From positions 35,044,019 through 35,108,018 of the forward strand of contig CM049306.1 in assembly GCA_026874595.1 (NCBI GenBank): 64,000 nt of DNA, written 5' to 3'. Positions 58,530 to 64,000 of this stretch are shown piece by piece (the first letter of the stretch is position 1; each line of letters opens with the position of its first letter). This stretch comes from Sipunculus nudus (lineage: Eukaryota > Annelida > Sipuncula > Golfingiida > Sipunculidae). Both the position numbers and the translations under genes were made by a program. A model generated the notes under the pieces. The model worked only from the letters and a program-made list of their open reading frames with translations. It was not told the DNA's origin and searched no databases.

Positions 58530-59205
58530 AACCACTATACCACCATTACCACCAATATACCCACATCCAACCTTGGTACCCTGGAAACCCTCCCACCGCC
58601 AATATTTACCCACCCAGCCTGGGTATCCAATGCAGTCCCACCACCAACACCCATGTACACACATCCAGCCTTGGTACCCTGGACTCCATTCCACCAACAC
58701 CCATGTACACACATCCAACCTTGATACCCTAGACCCAGTTCCATCAACACCATGTGCACACAACCAGCCTTGGTATCACCACCAGTCATGTTTTCAACCA
58801 TCCAGACTTGGTATCCTGAACCCTATTCCACAAGCACCACCCATATGCATGCATCCAGCACTGGTACCCTGGACCCTATTCCCCTAACACTACAAATGTG
58901 CACACATCCATTCTTGGTACCCTGAACCCCATTCCACCAACACCCATGTACATTCATCCAGCCTTGGTACCCTGGACCTAAGTTCACCACCAGTCATGTA
59001 TCCACACATCCAGACTTGGTACTCTCAACCCAGTTCCACCAACACCCATGTACACACACCCAGCCTTGGTACCCTTGACCAAAATCCACAAGCACCACAC
59101 ATCAAGCATTGGTACCCTGGACTCCATTCACACATCCAGCCTTGTTACTCTGGAACCTATTCCACCATCACCACCCATGTGCACACATTCAGCATTGATA
59201 AGATG
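58530..59205. repeat. Minisatellite, about 50-53-bp unit, roughly 12 units
   Basis: The consensus unit contains CCACCAACACCCATGTACAC, ACATCCAGCCTTGGTACCCT and GGAC-CC-ATT. Adjacent units at 58630-58729 are nearly identical; others carry small insertions and losses. All reading frames over it on both strands are open for long stretches (six overlapping open frames), as expected for a repeat of this composition. No gene is proposed. Confidence 0.9.
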
Positions 59206-59734
59206 CATAAATTACCATTTTGTTTATGATGTGCCCATGAGGTAATTTTTGAACATGCTGCAGATTTTAATCTACACAAATATGATATTGCACATAATTA
59301 CAGGTTTTGAATTTGCTAATTTTATCATTCTGATCACAAATTTCTTATATCTATCTAATTCATCTTCAAATTCAAGGTTTCGGTAAAACTGCCTTGAAAA
59401 ATTTAACAAAATTATCTTTGCACAGCCTACTTCTTGCATCACATTTATAAATAAATATCTTACCTACTCAGCAGCCTATACATGTAAACTTGGGTCCACA
59501 ATGCACCCAAAGATGGGTCATGGTTATGCTGAACCAAACTGAATTTTGTACAGTAGTTTCTAATAAAAAGCTGCTAATGACCACTTGTTTTACTTTAAAA
59601 AATATAAAAACAACATGTCTATTTTAAATCAATTTTTTAAATATAAAAAACACTCCAAATTTCAAAGATTGCTACAGTCATTAACATTCCTGCTTGCTTT
59701 ATTGCCCTCTCTTAAATGTACTTACTTGCAGGGG
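59206..59734. other. No gene recognised
   Basis: AT-rich sequence within the CACTA-like element; nothing supported. Confidence 0.5.
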
Positions 59735-60060
59735 CATCAATATGGAGGGGGGGTGTCAACCCCCCCCCCCCCCCCCGAAGATAAATTGACGCTACTACTT
59801 ACTTGTGTTCTGGACTCACATGGAATAAGTGCACTGGAAAGTCTTATATTCAGGGGAACGGCATTGTAGGGTTGGGGGTTCCAAGGGGTCAAGAAACTCC
59901 CCCCCCCCCCCCCCTTTACAATGACAACCAGTGAATTATTGGCCCTTCAGAGGGCTGTATCCCATCAGCTTTTGAAAAGTAAGGACTTTTATTTTGGAAA
60001 TCCCCCCGAGGTTAGATCCCCCCCCCCCACCCACCTTTCCAAAATCCTGTACATACCCTT
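59735..60060. repeat. Poly-C-marked dispersed repeat
   Basis: Three C runs (about 59759-59776, 59899-59915 and 60018-60028) surround GC-rich blocks such as GGGGTTCCAAGGGGTCAAG. One block, CCCATCAGCTTTTGAAAAGT, recalls a poly-C-associated repeat I link with bivalves. Open frames on both strands here (59585-59869, 59921-60172) are low-complexity artefacts. Confidence 0.6.
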
Positions 60061-60484
60061 GTATATGAATTGTCTCATAAGTGACATTACTGTATTTGAA
60101 TGGTGGTTTGTACTTTACATTGCATATTAATTCTTGTGAAGGTAAAATGTGGTTGTACTTTATATAAAGCATGAATATTTGTATCTCTATGAGCGATATT
60201 ATGAATATATATACTGTTCACAAACTTAACGTTTGACTCACCTTTTAATTTCTGGCAAATTATATTTTGGGTTGCTGCAGGAAACCTTCTCTGCGCCCAA
60301 GACTGAATATTATCAAAGGTGGACCTGGTAATTGCTCAAAATCACGTTCCGTTTTCTCGGAAGTTTTCATCTTTCCCGCGATCACTGGCAATCAGTTTAT
60401 CATATGAATTGGGAGAATATCCGGTCATGTGATCAGTGGCAAAAAATAACGGCGATTAAAACAAGTAAAATGTAATTGCCCGCG
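60061..60484. other. No gene recognised; right interior of the CACTA-like element
   Basis: Unassigned sequence between the poly-C repeat and the right palindrome array. Confidence 0.45.
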
Positions 60485-60678
60485 CGAGACATGTCTTAAA
60501 ACATGTGTTACACATGTTTCACACATGTAACGACATAGCATGATGTTTCAATGGACCCAATTTTGAAAAAAAACGGTGAAACATGTTTTGAAACATGTTT
60601 AAAATTGAAACATGTTTGCATACAAAACATGCTAAACATCATGTAAAACATCTGTGAAACGTCATTTTTTAGAGTGTA
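60485..60678. repeat. Right ACATGT-palindrome array and terminal inverted repeat
   Basis: About eight ACATGT hexamers, including GAAACATGTTTTGAAACATG and AGACATGTCTTAAAACATG, which is close to the 20-bp palindrome of the left array. They are followed by CATTTTTTAGAGTGTA, whose last 13 bases are the exact reverse complement of the left terminus. Confidence 0.8.
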
Positions 60679-60934
60679 TACATATATTTACTCTAATAAA
60701 TGAACTGAACATTTTTGCAAAAACTTTTGTGCTCTCTGTTTTGCTGTGTTTCGGGACTTCCAAGAAATTTACAAGTTCACAGTATTTTATTTCATCAAAA
60801 TTAACATTATTACATACATTAAAATTTTCTACCTCCATCAGTTCCTCTGCTGTTTGTTACTTTGTCCGGATGATTACTATTGGTAGAAATTGCTTGTAAA
60901 ATCAAATTCGATGATTGAAAATAGAAACGTCTGA
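60679..60934. other. Unassigned flank of the CACTA-like element
   Basis: Nothing recognised. A short plus-strand open frame spans the terminus (60654-60899) and is not supported. Confidence 0.45.
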
Positions 60935-61490
60935 TTATTAATCGATTATTTTTTGTACCTTCTAAATTACCATGAATCTGTTGAATTGATTTATACATGA
61001 AATATTGACCGAGTAAATTAAGTTTGAATTTTACATAACGCAGAAAAGTCTGGGTTTTTGACATTAATTCGTTGCATAAAATTAAATTTTAATGCCGTTC
61101 GTTATGTTGTGCCTCGTCTTTCTTGTATCATCCCTGACAGAATATTTAATATGAATAGAATTTATCTGGACGATATGACGTCTATGGATGTGCATGCATA
61201 ATCGATTCTGATCGATTATGAAAAACAAATCAAACCAATTTTATCGATTATGAAATGAAACGATTAATCATCGATGTAATTGATAAATTGACACACCTCT
61301 CATGGTTTAACACCCCCCCCCCCCCCCCTGCTGCTGAACAGATAACAATGTAACTTGTTATTTTATTAATAGTCCATGGGCCAAACACTTTTTTGGTTTC
61401 AAAAAGGTTCCAAAAATGTAATCGATAAATTGACACCTCTAATGATTAACCCCCCCCCCCCCCCACCTATTCGATAAATATCATTGCTTA
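60935..61490. repeat. Cluster of ATCGATTA motifs with a duplicated poly-C-tailed block
   Basis: AATCGATTA-type motifs occur near 60940, 61201, 61212, 61246, 61262 and 61420. Two blocks, TAATTGATAAATTGACACAC (61276) and TAATCGATAAATTGACACCT (61418), each run through CTC/CTA-ATG and TTAAC into a poly-C tract (61313-61328 and 61450-61464). This is a local duplication about 143 bp apart or two copies of one repeat. Confidence 0.65.
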
Positions 61491-63404
61491 TCCGGATAAA
61501 TGGGCTGCTCTAACTGGATTGTTAAACCGTAGCGGATGTTTCACCTTGCACCCTTTTTAAGCTGACAAAACGGTTTATTGGTCACCATGTCCATAGATGG
61601 AAGATGGATGTAACCATGTGATAAGAATATATCATCATCCCGTGATAAGAATTTAGATTCTGACCTGCAATTACAACATTATGGGGACATTCTGGGACTA
61701 CGCGGAGATTTCACCGTTTATCTTTTGATCGCTGCGGGGACCCCCAGCACGCAAATCCATAACCTTAACCACTAGTTTACGGCCTACCACACATTTTATA
61801 GAGTGATAAATGATACCTTATAAACCCGCCCACCCGCCGCAATGACGCCAGCAGGTTATGGATGAGTGAGGTGACCTTGTCTGGTCTACAGAGTACCAGC
61901 TTCCGATTGTCAACCTTTCAGTGTCGACGGCTATCAAAACTGTTTTAAACCTTTCACAAACCATTTGATCACCACTCAGCAGTACTCACACCTGTACATA
62001 AATATGACAGGGTTTATCTGACATCATTAAATCTAAAAGGTCGCAAGCATTTGTATTACCCAGAAAAGTAATTATAATCCCATTTATTTTGCTCTACTAC
62101 GGGAAATAAAAAACCTTTGACTATTGTGCGCCTTAAAACAAATGATATTTGAAATAAGATCTTTGGTCTGATTTGATGTTAGTGAGAGGTAGTATACACG
62201 ATTAATTTACGTGGACCCATTAGCATTAATATCTTGTGAAAGGAGAACTGAAAACTTATGTAATTTCATAACTGATATGTTACCTCTGTGAGTCCGACCA
62301 AGATGTGATAAATTCTCTGGAATAAAAAAGGTCGACTAATTCAGATCTCAAATTCCAAGTATATGACCTAATGAGAATTCTTTTTCGTAACCGATGGAAC
62401 AGTAACTAGATCAGGAACAGTTACTAGATCAGGTAAAGACGTATTTTGAAATTTCATATACTGATCAGAAAGCTCAGAAAATCAACCCCCAGAAACATAT
62501 CGATCTTTACGAACAATTTCCAATTTCATGTTGCCCGTTTAGAGTTATCTTCAAATTGATCGTGGCTTCCCTCTCGTTGCATCTGGTTTTTTTTTTACCT
62601 CGCAGGACTGTCCTGATATTCCTCCCCAGGAGTGCTTGAACATAACAGTCTCAAATCTGAATGATGATGTACTACTTTTTACTTCATATGATAACCTTTC
62701 CTTGTTTTACCTCTCTCCTGCTCAAATAGGAATCTACATGTTTTTTATTACGTTTGTTGAATTCACACCGGCACACGGCAATTTGAATAGCCAATCTACC
62801 AGCGTAGGATAACCCATATACCGTAGTTGGTTACGTACAATTAGGCTTTAGTGTAAATGACATGTGTAGATGGGACGTCTTATCCCCGAGGGATGTAATT
62901 TCGCGACTAATTCAACTTCGCGAATATCGCGAAATAATATACCGAATACGTATCGAATGTGTTTTCTAGCCATGATTCATAGGTTTCAGCCTTGGTTTAG
63001 CATTAGCAGACTAATTTATATCGTGATATTAACGATTTGATCTTTCTCAGGGCATGTCAAAACAGGACTTGAGTCATTCTTTGAAATTAAAATTGAATTA
63101 AAATAATGGATCCCATCTGCGCCAGCGCATGTTTTAGGAACGGGTGGCTCGGCCAGCATACTGGGCACCGAGGTCACAATTATCCTCACGGAGAAAACCT
63201 GATCAAAATGACATGATCTGCAAATGACAGATGACAGGTTACGCTGATGTGTTTGAACAGGACAGGAATTTCTAGATGAACTCATAGTTTCACTGCAATG
63301 CTCCACAGTTTTGAATATTAGGATGCAGATTTTATTGAATATACTTAAGACGCCGAAAAAAGTGCACGTTTCCTTTTAAGATGGCTGATGATAACTGCAA
63401 TCTT
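61491..63404. other. No gene recognised; 1.9 kb of unassigned sequence
   Basis: An 18-bp tandem duplication (GGAACAGTAACTAGATCA and GGAACAGTTACTAGATCA) lies at 62396-62431. A small inverted repeat, TTCGCGA-ATA-TCGCGAA, lies at 62917-62933. The minus-strand open frame 63016-63306 (96 codons) has no recognisable domain; a host exon cannot be excluded. Confidence 0.5.
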
Positions 63405-63470
63405 AACTGGGGCGGATCCAGAATTCGTGAACAGGGGTGCGTAAATACAGCATAGGTTGTAGGAATGTTG
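63405..63470. repeat. GGGGCGGATCC-headed dispersed repeat start
   Basis: CTGGGGCGGATCCAGAATTC followed by GTGAACAGGGGTGCG. The same GGGGCGGATCC core, in either orientation, is seen near 10720, 14941, 14963, 15521 and 40884. Confidence 0.45.
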
Positions 63471-63535
63471 ATATTAAGAAAAAAATGTTCTTAAATTGTG
63501 TATGTATTTATATACATATACAGGGTTGGGTTTAA

Positions 63536-63640
63536 GGCTGCCCAAAACCTGTTTCCGGCAAAGCAGAGCCTAAAACCTGCCTTTAACTGCCTAAAATAGG
63601 TTATAACCTGCCTAAGACTGCCTTTGACTGCCTAAAACCT
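63536..63640. repeat. Short-unit tandem array of CTGCCTAAAACCTGCCT type
   Basis: CTGCC followed by (T)AAAACC, TTTAA, TAAGA or TTTGA recurs about eight times at 10-15-bp spacing across 63536-63640. The units are degenerate, so this is an old array or a repeat subunit. Confidence 0.75.
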
Positions 63641-64000
63641 TACTTACCTTCACCTATGACTTGCAGTTTAATGCATTAAAGAAAAAAACAACAACAAATG
63701 CATACAACACACCTCTCTGACAGGTTTAGCTTGTATCCCAAAATCAGGTTTTTAGGTCTCCCACCTCCAATACTGTCATTACTGCCAATTTATAAAAGAA
63801 TACTCATACTGTAAGCTGATTACCAGAAGCTTTGATTGGCTTTTTGATCACAAGGGATTAAATTTTGTGATATATGTGAAAGAAGTTGTCCAGAATTTAA
63901 AAAGATGTTCCATTTACACTGATGAATAGACCTTTATACTGTAGTCTTACGAACATACCTTGTATGTTTTGTATGCCTGTAGTTTCAAATGGCAAAAAGC
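63641..64000. other. No gene recognised at the right edge
   Basis: AT-rich unassigned sequence up to the window end. Confidence 0.5.

Larger units (their letters stand above)
50697..60678. mobile_element. Candidate 10-kb CACTA/EnSpm-like DNA transposon
   Basis: The left end is TACACTCTAAAAA (50697-50709) and the right end is its exact reverse complement (60666-60678). Inside each end lies an array of ACATGT/AAACATGTTT palindromes: about 25 hexamers in the left 700 bp and about 8 in the right 180 bp. The termini start CACTC inside a TA dinucleotide that may be the target duplication; no 3-bp duplication is evident. Subterminal motif arrays that bind transposase are established for maize En/Spm. 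Short non-autonomous elements with CACTCTAAAAA-type ends are, to my memory, common in fish and grouped with EnSpm. No transposase gene is recognised; a possible remnant is at 54234-54554. A Ty3-like element, a minisatellite and poly-C repeat material lie inside. The alternative is that two unrelated termini of one family lie 10 kb apart. Confidence 0.55.

Noticed and set aside
58517-59229. Six overlapping open frames of 60-104 codons on both strands.
   Set aside because: They all arise from translating a 50-bp minisatellite, are Thr/Pro/His- or Gly/Val-rich, and are open on both strands at once.

Overview
The window looks like AT-rich, gene-poor nuclear DNA from an animal. It has no operons, no ribosome-binding-site spacing and no dense open frames. 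It does carry degraded LINEs, a Ty3-like retroelement, dispersed interspersed repeats, composite tandem repeats, long (TA)n tracts and many poly-C/poly-G runs. Several repeat ends resemble ones I associate with bivalve molluscs: a TGGCCCATGGGCCA palindrome at a repeat tail, a GAGCTATAGCGATCAC repeat head, and poly-C runs next to GGATCCGCCCC. The bivalve assignment is inference from memory; no host gene confirms it. I could not recognise any complete host protein-coding gene, rRNA, tRNA or CRISPR array.

Layout. 1-11.2 kb is mostly unassigned unique-looking sequence with a few dispersed repeats, a poly-C block and a microsatellite. 11.2-11.8 kb is a five-unit tandem repeat, followed directly by a decayed plus-strand non-LTR retrotransposon (about 11.94-14.88 kb). 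15-30.9 kb is largely unassigned, with an RTE-like LINE 3' end, several dispersed-repeat copies and a possibly regulatory block near 23.75-24.15 kb. At 30.9-38.0 kb there is a nested pair. A nearly intact L1/Tx1-like LINE (31275-36432, minus strand, 13-bp target-site duplication, poly-A tail) has inserted into an older, decayed CR1/Jockey-like LINE on the same strand. 38.4-50.6 kb holds a compound microsatellite, a second RTE-like 3' end, a dispersed repeat carrying a 384-bp GC-rich insertion, and a composite tandem-repeat element (48.03-49.75 kb).

The most interesting structure is 50697-60678. Two ends about 10 kb apart share a perfect 13-bp terminal inverted repeat (TACACTCTAAAAA). Just inside each end is an array of ACATGT-type palindromes; the left array is built of about 182-bp units. 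This looks like a large CACTA/EnSpm-like DNA transposon with subterminal transposase-binding arrays. Inside it lie a possible coding remnant (54234-54554, minus), an unusual Ty3-like retroelement (55022-58349, minus) with gag, protease, reverse transcriptase and RNase H but no integrase, and a 50-bp minisatellite (58.53-59.2 kb).

The retroelements share one theme: their enzymes are recognisable from catalytic motifs, but almost all are interrupted. The Tx1-like LINE is the exception, with a single in-frame stop between the endonuclease and RT parts of ORF2. All family names are motif-based readings by eye; no database search was possible.
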